A program made the translations under genes and the position numbers. From an uncultured Slackia sp. (lineage in GTDB: Bacteria; Actinomycetota; Coriobacteriia; Coriobacteriales; Eggerthellaceae), in NCBI RefSeq assembly GCF_944321625.1, contig NZ_CALUMA010000117.1:70311-111061 (forward strand): DNA of 40,751 nucleotides, in the 5' to 3' direction. A model generated the notes under the pieces. It saw nothing but the letters and a program-made list of their open reading frames with translations, did no database searches and had not been told where the DNA came from. Shown here piece after piece: positions 1-8,700 of this stretch; the first letter of the stretch is position 1, and each line of letters opens with the position of its first letter.

Positions 1-2526
1 ACGTCGCAATGCCAGCGACAGTGGACGGCTGCTCGGTCACGGTGTACCTGAATTCACGCTCAGACATGCCAATCATGTCGTTGAAATCGAATTCGATGGT
101 TCCAAAGTCGAAGGGCACCTCTTCACCGTCAGCCGCACCCGCTTCGGGCGTAACGACGGTTACGACCTTGCCGTATCCGGTCTGGAGATCGGTGCCGCCG
201 TCAGGCAAAGGAGTACCCTGAGCCGTAGTTATCTGGAACGTGAAGCTGTCGGTGTCAAGCCAGTCACGGCCGTCGATGGTCTTGGCAAAGTCCCAATGCC
301 CATCGACACCAAAGGTCACAGGTTCGGCGGTATAGGAATTGGAGAATTCCATGCCGGTAGCCGACTGGCTCGTCACAACCAACTCGCCCTTGAGGTTGTC
401 ATCCACGACGATGGTCACGGTTCCCGCGTGGCTGTCGTAGGTAATGCCCTCGTATTCCCAACCAGTCTTGGCCTTGTCCTCGGCCGATGCATCGTTATAC
501 GCGGTTTGTCCATCGCTGACAGCGGCATTGGTCGCATTACCGGGAATAGTCTCGGTCACATTGAACACATAGGTGCCCGCAGCCTTGAACGTTGCATCGC
601 CGAAGCCGAAGCTACCCGCAACGCCATCTTCCAGAGTGCTCACGCTCGCGGCGGTGCTATTGATGGTCACGTCACCGTTAACAAGCGCGTCGCTCGTGAA
701 CTGATTTGCTCCCGTGAGGGTATAGTCGAAGGTCTCGCCCTGAGCCATGTCGCGACCGGTGAAGGTCTTGGTGCCTGCGAAGGAACCGGACACGTCGTCG
801 GTGGTGGGTTCAGCGCCGTACGTGTTGGTGAACGTCACCTTGGGAGCACTCTCGGTGTCAAGGTTGTCGCTGTTGTAGGTCTTGGAGTCGGTGCCGTTGG
901 ACACGGTGGTCTCGGTATGCATGGTGCCGTCAAGATCGTCAACAACCTTAATGGCAACCGTCCACGCGGTATCGTCGTAGGTCACGCCGCCCAAACGATC
1001 GGCAGAGCCCTCGGCGGGAATAACCTCATGCACCTCGTAGACAAATACTTTGCCAGCCTCATCCTGGGTGAAGTTCATCAGGCCGAGCTTGGCCATGGTG
1101 TCTTCGTCGCCCGCGGCACAATTGCTATCGTTGGAGAACGATTTATCGCCTTCGCCCAACCACTGATTCGCAACCTCGGCGGTCACGGCGCCCTCGATGT
1201 CGGAATCCACGCCAGTAATGGTGAAGTCGAACTCGCCTGCGGTCATGGCGCGACCGTTGAGCGTTTTGCCCACCACGAGGCCACCGGCTGCCTCACCGTA
1301 GTTCATGCCGGCTTCGTAAGTATTGGTGAATTGATTACCAGGCTGCTGGTTGTAGGTGCCGTAGTCGACTTTGGTCACTACAAGCTTGCCGGCGTCGGCG
1401 CCCGTTCCCAGTTCGACCGTCACCTCGACGTTGCAGGTATGGCGGTCATAGGTCATGCCCTCGGCGCTGGTGTCAGGCAGCGGCTCGCCGTTGTGGGAAG
1501 TTTCTTTAATGATAAACTCGTAGGTCCCCGCACGGGTAAAGGTGATCTCGTCAAAGGAGAATGCGCCGCCGGTGGCGGCAGTCGCATCCGCGGTCGTATC
1601 GGTAGGCACGTCAATCAAGCCATTGTCGATAGCGGTCTGCGTTGCTTCGGGCCAACTGAGCGTGAAGCCAAAGGTCTCATCCGCCTTGAAATCACGGCCG
1701 TCGATGACCTTAGTGCCGCCCAAAGCGTCGGCGCCGTTCAGCGTGGCATCATCGGGGTCGAACGTGTTGGTAAAGCTCACGCCACCCTCGGGATAGGCAA
1801 CCGTAGCGACAATGATGGCATTGCCCTGGGCGTCTACCTCGTCGTCAGTTACGGCAATCGTCACAATGAACGACTCGCCGCTATACTCCATGTTGACCTC
1901 GTCGCCACGAACCTCGGTCACCTGATACACATAGGTTTTATCCACGGTGTTCGGACCAAAGGTGATGTCGGGGAAGGCAAAGAGATTACCCACATTGCCC
2001 ACCTCGGTGACAGGATCGCCGGCCTGATTCTGCGGCATGGGCACATCAGCGGCATCAATAGCGTAGCCCGCACCCTCGACCGGAGCGCCGTCCTCCGTAG
2101 CATACCCGCCCAAAGCCTCGATCTTAAACGTGAACTTGTTGTCGATCAGCTCGTTGGCACCGGACTCATTCTCGTAAACTTTTTCACCCTCGATGTGAGC
2201 GGTGCCCTCGTTTGCGTTGTAATGGTTCTTGAACGCCGCAACCTCAACATCGGCACCGTTTTCGACCGTCTCGCCCGCATCGTCGCGAACCTGGATCATC
2301 TTGATATTGGGCTCGTCGGCAATCAGCTTGCCATCGGCGTTGTCGTACACAGGAATCGTCACGCTGTACCAGGCGCCGGAATAGTTGACGCCAGAAATCC
2401 GGTCGGTCTCTGCGGGCGTAACCTCGTGAATGTAGAAGACGTACGTTCCCTCACGCGTAAGTTCGATATCGCCAGCGCGAAGGCGAACGCCAACGCGGCT
2501 GCTTTCTTCCTAACCGTGGTGCCCAT
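1..2526 (-). pseudogene. Surface protein of Spy0128/FctA-type pilin isopeptide repeats, 3'-truncated by window edge, apparently frameshifted after the signal peptide
   Basis: The minus strand is open from about 2509 to the left edge in one frame and encodes about 835 residues of repeated Ig-like units. Each unit carries motifs such as FTNTY, K.L.GRD, ETF.FTL, ITFTRAGTYEF and TYD, typical of streptococcal pilin isopeptide-linkage domains (Spy0128/FctA family). I see about four full units, bounded near 2220, 1765, 1325, 825 and 335, plus partial ones at both ends. The best start is ATG at 2526, with a strong AGAGGAGA ribosome site about 8 bases upstream. It opens a signal-peptide-like MGTTVRKKAAALAFAFALA. 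That frame does not join the repeats: it stops at 2359, while the repeat frame has a stop at 2512-2510 and no start codon before the first domain. This suggests an out-of-frame deletion joining the signal peptide to mid-protein. A sequencing error or a second start are alternatives. The C-terminus, where a sortase motif would be, is outside the window. Confidence 0.65.
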
Positions 2527-2950
2527 ACTGCTCTTCTCCTCTGTTCCGACCACCATATATGCTTACCGTTTCCTAACGACTCACTAAAAAGGGCATAAGT
2601 ATCCCTTGGTGCCTATAGATAGATTCAAAGTGTAAACCTTTATTGGCTTAAACTGAACCATAAATAGGCTTTATTTCCGGCAATCGCCGAACGGTATTCC
2701 TATTATGTCCGAACGGTGGGTGGTCGTTTACCTACTTCAGAGCGCGAAAATGGGTGTATTCCTGGATAATTCGGGCTACAACTATTCGCTTTGGCGTAAA
2801 GATTAATTTGATTAACCTTGCTGTAGGATAATTGCGTCTCTGCGCCGTGCTGTTCCATTAATCCTGTAATGGATTACGCGCGCGAGCCTCTTTGCGATAT
2901 GGAATACGAAGGCATACATATATATGAATAGGAAGGCGCTCTTGGCTCTA

Positions 2951-3019
2951 TCGGTTGATTTTCAAATGGTTTGTCGGTTGTTTTTCAAATGATTCATCGG
3001 TTGATTTTCAAATTTGCCT
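2951..3019. repeat. Three direct repeats, 23-bp period
   Basis: The 17-mer TCGGTTGATTTTCAAAT occurs at 2951-2967 and 2997-3013. A one-base variant (TCGGTTGTTTTTCAAAT) lies at 2974-2990. Starts are exactly 23 bp apart, with a 6-bp spacer that varies. The regular phasing, about two helical turns, resembles an iteron or operator array. Three units with short variable spacers do not make a CRISPR. Confidence 0.8.
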
Positions 3020-3127
3020 GATGAGCGGCTTATGGGAAATGACGAATACAATGGCCACCATCCATTGACGAGCTTGCCCTCGACGACCCCCATGCGGGGA
3101 CCCAAATCAGCCCGATAGACCAATTCA

Positions 3128-3165
3128 TAGACTAGATAGACTAAATGATTAGTCTATCTAGTCTA
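3128..3165. repeat. Perfect 17-bp inverted repeat
   Basis: Arms 3128-3144 and 3149-3165 are exact reverse complements separated by the 4-base spacer ATGA. It lies 36 bases past the stop of the minus-strand AlbA_2 gene and could act as its terminator. However, the minus-strand exit side (reading TGAATTG) has no T-run; a short TTTT lies on the plus-strand side only. It could instead be a protein-binding palindrome. Confidence 0.8.
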
Positions 3166-3201
3166 CTTTTCGAATTCTTTCAGAAACCAACGCAATCGCA
3201 G

Positions 3202-4668
3202 CTAGCCATTTGCTGAGTACCGCCTTGCACGAGCCTCGCCTTGGGCGACAACGTCCCCATCGGCTACCATCTCCTTTAGGAGCTCGCTTGTCCAAGAGTG
3301 CCCCATGCCTATCGCCGATGCGATTTCAGCAGTTTTCGATACTCCGTTCAATTTCAGAAACCTCTTGATAGCCTCCTTGCTGGCCTTCTTCCTCTTCGAA
3401 GGAGAGGACCATGAATCTTCCGGTCGAATCTCACGGTCACTGGAAGATTCCGATAGCGGCAGGAAGATAGTTGAGCGCTCGGGGTTCACGCGCTCACTTA
3501 ACACCGGCCGCCCGTATCCCGAGGACATCCAGTCCTCCACCATGTTGGGAACGCCGCTGCCGGCGCGCTCACCGATATTGACCAGGTTGAACATCTTCAT
3601 CATGGTGCCGTTGCGCGGATCGGAGCTCCCGCCGATATAAGCATCCTCGATAGGGATGCGGAACCCGCCGGGGTTCGACAGGTGGAACCCATCCTCCTTC
3701 CACAGCAGCACCACGCCACGCCTACCGTTGTAGTCGGCGTTCACGAGGCAATTTGCTATAGCCTCTCTGAGTGCGTCATGAGCAGGTGTCTCGTCGACGC
3801 GCCTGCTGTTCTCGTCAAGTCTGAACGGCACCCTGAGCGCCTGCCTCATCTTCTCGTAGGCGCGCTGGAAGAAGTCAAACACGTTGCCCGACCACTCCCC
3901 GGCTGTCTGTGAAGTGACGCGGTCCTGCCAGCGGGTCTCGGGGCTCGTCTCCTGCCGGTAATCAAGAAAATAGTGCGGAAACTCCGGCTGGATGAGCCAT
4001 TCCTCACCGAACATAAGCAGCCCTGCCTTCGTCGGGTGGAGCTCGCCATCGCGACCTCTTCCAGCCGCCCCGATGCGGCAGAGAAACTCCTCGTCGTCGA
4101 GCTTCGACCAGGCGCTACGGCTATGGTGGAAATCGTAGCTCCTGCGGTACGTGCGCACCGTTTCTCCGTAGAACGCATCCATGGCAACATCGTCGAGCAC
4201 GGCAGCATCAAGTGGTTCGTCGGCGGCATCGCGATACATGGCAGCCACCTCGTCAACGCCACACAGGTAGTCTCCGGCGTGGTCGCGCCGGTATGTGCCC
4301 GTCTTGGGATTGCCGTTGATGTGAACAGGGCGCAGCTGGCGGCGGGCGCGGGGCACCTCGATGACGACGACCTCCTTGCCGTCAACCTCCTCGACGCGGG
4401 CGTCGTCGCTCGAGAGCACACAGGGGCTGAGCTTGCCGGGGTTGTGCGCGGTGTTCCAGAAGTCCTCGAGTGTGCGAGACGCATCGGGCAGACCAACCAC
4501 CTCGAGCGACTTGTCTCGGCGCTCCGCCACACCAAGCAGGACGACGCCGCCGCCTGTATTCGCGAATGCCGAGATGGACTCCCAGACACTCTTCGGCACG
4601 CCGCCCCTCGCATCCTTCGCCTCGAGGCGGTTACCCTCCTGGTATTTCGACAGTTCGCTCAGATTCAT
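3202..4668 (-). CDS. AlbA_2 (Schlafen-type) domain protein with GHKL-type ATPase region and C-terminal winged helix
   Basis: 488 residues. The N-terminus (about 10-135) matches the AlbA_2/Schlafen domain, with the landmarks EAKDA and FANTGGGVVLLGV. A second region (about 295-405) resembles the ATP-binding C-terminus of the RecG-like/AAA_4 regulators, with REAIANCLVNADY, LSNPGGF and GERAGSGVP. The end (about 430-485) looks like a small winged helix. Such proteins are usually annotated as putative transcriptional regulators or ATP-binding proteins and are common in accessory DNA and near defence loci; their biochemical role is not settled. The ATG at 4668 has a good AAAGGAG site. It stands alone on the minus strand between the surface-protein remnant and tRNA-Gly, which suggests acquired DNA. 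Confidence 0.8.
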   Translation of the reverse strand: MNLSELSKYQEGNRLEAKDARGGVPKSVWESISAFANTGGGVVLLGVAERRDKSLEVVGLPDASRTLEDFWNTAHNPGKLSPCVLSSDDARVEEVDGKEVVVIEVPRARRQLRPVHINGNPKTGTYRRDHAGDYLCGVDEVAAMYRDAADEPLDAAVLDDVAMDAFYGETVRTYRRSYDFHHSRSAWSKLDDEEFLCRIGAAGRGRDGELHPTKAGLLMFGEEWLIQPEFPHYFLDYRQETSPETRWQDRVTSQTAGEWSGNVFDFFQRAYEKMRQALRVPFRLDENSRRVDETPAHDALREAIANCLVNADYNGRRGVVLLWKEDGFHLSNPGGFRIPIEDAYIGGSSDPRNGTMMKMFNLVNIGERAGSGVPNMVEDWMSSGYGRPVLSERVNPERSTIFLPLSESSSDREIRPEDSWSSPSKRKKASKEAIKRFLKLNGVSKTAEIASAIGMGHSWTSELLKEMVADGDVVAQGEARARRYSANG

Positions 4669-4838
4669 GCGGCTCCTTTCGACCCTCGTATTCTACCAGC
4701 GCGCCTTGCGGTGCCCCTCCCCGCACCCCCCGCTTCCGCAACATTGCCGCATCGGGGAGGAGCCCTTGGTGTATGGCGCATCCTCACGCCTGCGCGCGAT
4801 TCTCCCTTCGGATGCCGAAATGCGATGTGAAAAAGTGA

Positions 4839-4869
4839 CTGACCCCTTTTCGTATTTATGCGCTATACT
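4839..4869 (+). promoter_or_regulatory. Likely promoter of tRNA-Gly
   Basis: A -10 hexamer TATACT at 4864-4869 lies 15 bases before the tRNA. The upstream CTGACC at 4839-4844 is a weak -35 with a 19-bp spacer. Position and -10 support it; the -35 is poor. Confidence 0.5.
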
Positions 4870-4884
4870 GTCTTTCGCTGAATT

Positions 4885-4959
4885 GCGGGTGTGGCCAAGT
4901 GGTAAGGCAAAAGCTTCCCAAGCTTTCATTCGCGGGTTCGAGTCCCGTCACCCGCTCCA
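4885..4959 (+). tRNA. tRNA-Gly, anticodon CCC
   Basis: The sequence folds as a cloverleaf. Acceptor strands are GCGGGTG and CACCCGC, the anticodon loop is TTCCCAA with anticodon CCC, and the T-loop is in GGGTTCGAGTCCC. The 3' CCA is encoded at 4957-4959. A terminator hairpin follows 12 bases later. Confidence 0.95.
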
Positions 4960-5250
4960 TTCGAGCTCTGGAGCCCATGTGTCATGCGTGGGCTTTTTTA
5001 TTGCAACAACGAAGAGGGACTCGAACCGACGAGGTGGATTCGCGTTAAGCAAACAGCCCCGTGGGCTGTTTGTAGCGAATCGGCGCGAAGGCTTCAGCCG
5101 AAGCGCGTGAGCGTTCGCGAAGTGAACGCGGGAGTCCCGTCACCCGCTCCATAGGAGCTTCGAAGCCCATGCGTCATGCGTGGGCTTTTTTATTGCGACA
5201 ACGAAGAGGGACTCAAACCGATGAGGTGGAATCGCGTCAAGAAAACAGCG
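4940..5250. repeat. 192-bp tandem duplication carrying the 3' end of tRNA-Gly and its terminator
   Basis: The 21 bases from GAGTCCCGTCACCC to the CCA plus one T (4940-4960) recur exactly at 5132-5152. The terminator and the next roughly 45 bases recur at the same 192-bp offset with a few changes, fading after about 5250. Each copy also carries GAGGGACTCGAACC-like DNA, the reverse complement of a tRNA T-arm. The first copy has a perfect 9-bp hairpin AAACAGCCC-CGT-GGGCTGTTT nested inside GATTCGC/GCGAATC. Candidate origins are a decayed second tRNA copy or an attachment-site scar at the tRNA 3' end. Confidence 0.8.
4972..5001 (+). terminator. Intrinsic terminator after tRNA-Gly
   Basis: AGCCCATG pairs with CGTGGGCT (one G-T wobble) around a 7-base loop and is followed by TTTTTTATT. 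A near-identical copy lies 192 bp downstream at 5164-5193. Confidence 0.85.
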
Positions 5251-5280
5251 CAGTGCGCTATTCGTAGAATCGCCCCAGAG

Positions 5281-5310
5281 AAAAAGAAAACCCGCTCTGT
5301 GGCGGGCTTT
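5281..5310 (-). terminator. Terminator of the zinc ribbon gene
   Basis: Read on the minus strand, CCCGC pairs with GCGGG around six bases and is followed by TTTTCTTTTT. It begins 24 bases after the stop codon. Confidence 0.75.
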
Positions 5311-5333
5311 CGGGATGGCTTATAAGGCCGTTG

Positions 5334-5483
5334 TTACTTGGTGGAACCGATGCGGCACATGGTGGTTCCGCAGTCAGGGCACTTGCCCTTGGTGATCGGC
5401 TTGCCGTTCTTCGTGACGCTCTCGACGGGGTCCTGCATGACCTTCTTCGCCTTGCACTTCACGCAATACGCCTCGATAGCCAT
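5334..5483 (-). CDS. Small zinc ribbon protein, DUF5679-like
   Basis: 49 residues starting MAIEAYCVKCKAKK, with two CxxC knuckles (CVKC at 7-10 and CPDC at 35-38) and a GTTMCRIG tail. This is the layout of the DUF5679 zinc ribbon proteins common in actinobacteria, whose function is unknown. The four cysteines should bind one zinc. The start is secure: GGAGG lies about 5 bases upstream. It is a single-gene unit with its own terminator. Confidence 0.85.
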   Translation of the reverse strand: MAIEAYCVKCKAKKVMQDPVESVTKNGKPITKGKCPDCGTTMCRIGSTK

Positions 5484-5774
5484 TCTTACCTCCAAATGTC
5501 ATACGGGGCATCGCCCCATTTCATCGGCGGTGTACGCCGTTACCAACGCGGACAATGATACCCTATTCCGTCCCCTCCCCCTATGGAATTTGCGTTGAGG
5601 GCACAATACCGCACAGACGTAACGCAAATCTCAACTCTGAAAAGCGGTTATGCCGGCGAATTGGTCCGTATACCGTTAGAGGCGTAACCTTTATTCCTCG
5701 CCATTCATTCTGCGCTATACAAAAGGGCGCCGGCCAAAGCCAGCGCCCGAACACATCCTATGAGCTCTTGAGCA
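5484..5774. other. Non-coding gap with one terminator
   Basis: About 290 bases between two minus-strand genes. Apart from the terminator at 5721-5748 and presumably the promoter of the zinc ribbon gene, I see no coding or RNA feature. Confidence 0.5.
5721..5748 (-). terminator. Terminator of the M28-like gene
   Basis: On the minus strand, ten bases pair (GGGCGCTGGC with GCCGGCGCCC, one wobble) around TTTG and are followed by TTTTG. It lies 26 bases after the stop at 5775. Confidence 0.85.
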
Positions 5775-8700
5775 TTAGATGTTCTTGAGCAGCTCCACTA
5801 CAAAGTCGGCGGCACGGTTGAGCGATTCCTCGTCGATGTTCTCAATCACGTCGTCGGCCTCGCCCATGAGCGCGGGCTTGTTGCCATCCATGCCGGCAAG
5901 GGTCACGGCCTGCGCGCGGTGCTTCATCGCGAAGCTCGCGGGGCTCTCGCGCCAATTCACGGTAGCGCCCTGGATGTCCACGCCGGACGCCTGGGTGGCC
6001 TTGCGGATGAAACGCTTCATACGGGGCGAGCACTTCATCTGTTTCAGCATGCCCTCATACTCCAGGTAGCACAGCTCGCCGGAACCCAGCGACTCGAGGT
6101 TGACGATAATCGCGCCGCGCATGTCGGACGCATGGTCAGCCAAAAACGCCTTGATGCCGCCCTGTTCGGCCAGCTCGGAGCCAAGCGCGACGAACCACAC
6201 CTCGGTGTTGATGTCGCCCGACGCGAACGAGTAGATCTGCTGAACGTCCTCGAAGTCAGCGTGCGGAACAGGCGCTACGCTTTCTTCCTTGGAAGCCTTG
6301 CTAGCAGCCATGGCGGCAACCGCGGCGAACTCATCGGCGGAAACAGCCGGACCGGCGTCCATGGCGCGGCGGCTTTCGACATGCTCCTGCATCTCGTGGT
6401 CGCGCTCATCGACGGGCTCCGCTCCGCCGCGTCCCATGCGGGCGCGGAGGTTGCTGAAGGCGCCGCCGTTCCAGTCGTCTTCCTCGTCGCGGAAGCTCTC
6501 CCAGCCGCCGCGGGCCTTGCCCACAGAGCGCGCATCGAAATCTTCGTCCACGCCCAGCCAGTCATGGGTGCTTTCCTCAGCCTTCTTGTTCTTGCGACGG
6601 AACTTGCCGAAGAACTTGCCCACGCGGGACTGAGGCATCTCGACATAGCCGGGGCCGGCAAACGCGCCGGTCTCGGTGAACTCGGCGTCGAAGGCGGAAT
6701 CGTCGGCGTCGTCCACGTAGATGTCCTCGGGATCAAGGCCGTCCACGAGCTCATCGCCCACAGGCTTGGAGCCGATGGCCTCCACTGCCGCAAAGCTGCC
6801 GGTCAGGCTTACGTTCTGGGGCTTCTCCTCCACCGCGGGCATGCCCACCGTAGCGTCGGCATCGGGGCCTTCGATGGAAGGCAGCGTGGTGGCGAGCAGC
6901 GATTTCGCAGCGTCCTGGCCGTGGGCATCCGCCACGTTGGCCAGGGGCGCGCGCTGACGGAATTCCTCGAACGACACCGGCTTGAGCTCGGGCGCCGTGA
7001 TGGGAGGAAGCGTAATCTGGGGCAGGTCGACCACGGGGATGTTCGCCTTGAGCACGCGACCCTGCGCAGCGGCCTGCGGGGCCGCTTGGTCGGCGGAGGC
7101 GGGAACGGTTTCACGCGAAACAACCGGCGCCGCGGCAGCGACCTCTGCCTGGTTGGGAAGAGGCATGTGCGCGTAGGCGTCCTGCGGCGCGACCTCGGCG
7201 GCATCCATGGTGGCCGCCTGGTCAAGACCCTCGGCCGAGACGGTGACGCGATCCTTCTGAGCGCGGTCGCGCATGACGTCCTCGCGATCGGCGGGAGGCG
7301 TGTAGTACATCATCTGAGGCAGACGCGTGGTCTCGGCGCCCGAAATGTCAGAAGCCGGAGCGGGCTGAGCCACCTGCGGCGCCTGCTGGGCGTCGTCAGC
7401 GGGAGCCCCCGCCTGGACAGCGGCGCGAAGGGCGTCCAAATTGAGGTTGCCCTGCTGGCCCAACGCGGGCATGGCCGTGGTCTCGCTGGGATATGCGGCA
7501 GCCTGAACGGCGGGCGTGGCACCGGTGGCGTCGGCAGGCGAAGCCTCGTGCGCCTCAGCAGCGGGCGCGGCGGCGGGTTCAACCTCGGTCGCCACAGCAG
7601 CGGCCTCGGTGGTTTCACGGGAAACAGCCTCTTCGGCCTGCGAGGACGCCTGTTCCTCAACAGACGTTTCAACCTGAACGGCAGCCTCAGCGGATGCGGA
7701 ATCCTCGACAGGCTCCTCATGATTGTCGGACGGGAAATCGGCATAGCGAGAACGGTACTGCGCCGTATCCTCCTGCTCGCCGGACTGCTCGGCCTTGATG
7801 CGGGCTTTCTCGGTGGCCTTCTTGTACCAGTCGGGCACGCTCGCGGGCTTGGCGGCTTCGGCCTCGGCGGCTACGCGGGCCGCTTCCGCCTCTTCGGCTG
7901 CACGCTGCTCCTCGGCGGCGGCAAGTTCCGCCTCCTGGGCGGCGCGCTCGATGGCGGCGGCCTCCTCAGCCGCGCGCTGTTCTGCCTGCTCATGAAGGGC
8001 AGCAGCCTTTGCAGCGGCCTCAGCCAAGGTTCCAGCGGGGGCGCTAGCAAGAGCCTCGCGCGTGTCCTGACGCGCCTTGGACATGGCGGCGGCGTCGGGC
8101 GCGGCGATGGGGGCGTCCTTCACCTGCACCAGGTTGTCGGCGATGTCACGCACGCCATGGTGCACGGCTCCGCCCGCCATTGCGGCAACGGCGGCCTTGG
8201 CGGCGGAGAGCCTGTCACCGGTGCCGTCAGATTCGTAGCTAATGGTGGCGCCGTCGGGCACCACGCCCGCCTCGCGCGCCGTCTGCTCGTCATGCATCAC
8301 GCCCGAAGCGATCGGGGAAGAGCTCACCTCGCCCGTGCCAAGGCGGCGGGCAACCTCAAGCATGACGGCAACGCCGGCGGCGTTGGAGTTGGCGGCCTCG
8401 TTATAATCGGCGGTCTTCTCAAGGATGTAGAACACCACGGGGATAAGCACGATAACGGCCAGAACCACCTTGATCACGATGATGGCAATCGCACCGGCGC
8501 CCTGAACGCCGCCGAACGCAATACCGCAGATCAGCAGGAACACCGGAATCAGAACGCTTGCCGCAAGCACGGCGATGTCGAGCACGCGACGAACGCTCAC
8601 CAGCGGATGCGCTAGGTCGCGGCGCAGTTTGCCGCTGTCGTAATTGGCCACCAGGATGACCTTGCGGCGGCGCGCACCTGCGCTTTCGGGGTCGCGCACC

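Larger units (their letters stand above)
2587..3201. other. Non-coding stretch between the surface protein and the AlbA_2 gene
   Basis: About 600 bases without a credible gene and visibly more AT-rich than the flanking coding DNA. It holds a pair of CCGAACGGT words (2687-2695 and 2709-2717, 22 bp apart), three 23-bp direct repeats (2951-3019) and a perfect inverted repeat (3128-3165). Both flanking genes are on the minus strand, so it should contain the promoter of the surface-protein gene and the 3' end of the AlbA_2 transcript. I cannot place a convincing sigma-70 promoter. Confidence 0.6.

Noticed and set aside
296..2587. 763-residue plus-strand ORF
   Set aside because: It is the antisense shadow of the repeated surface-protein frame; its translation is Gly/Val/His-rich without domains, while the minus frame shows clear pilin repeats.
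2951..3019. Short CRISPR array
   Set aside because: Spacers are only 6 bases, the repeat is 17 bases, and no cas genes are near.
5919..8615. 898-residue plus-strand ORF
   Set aside because: Antisense to the M28-like gene; low-complexity Gly/Arg/Leu/His composition and no ribosome site.
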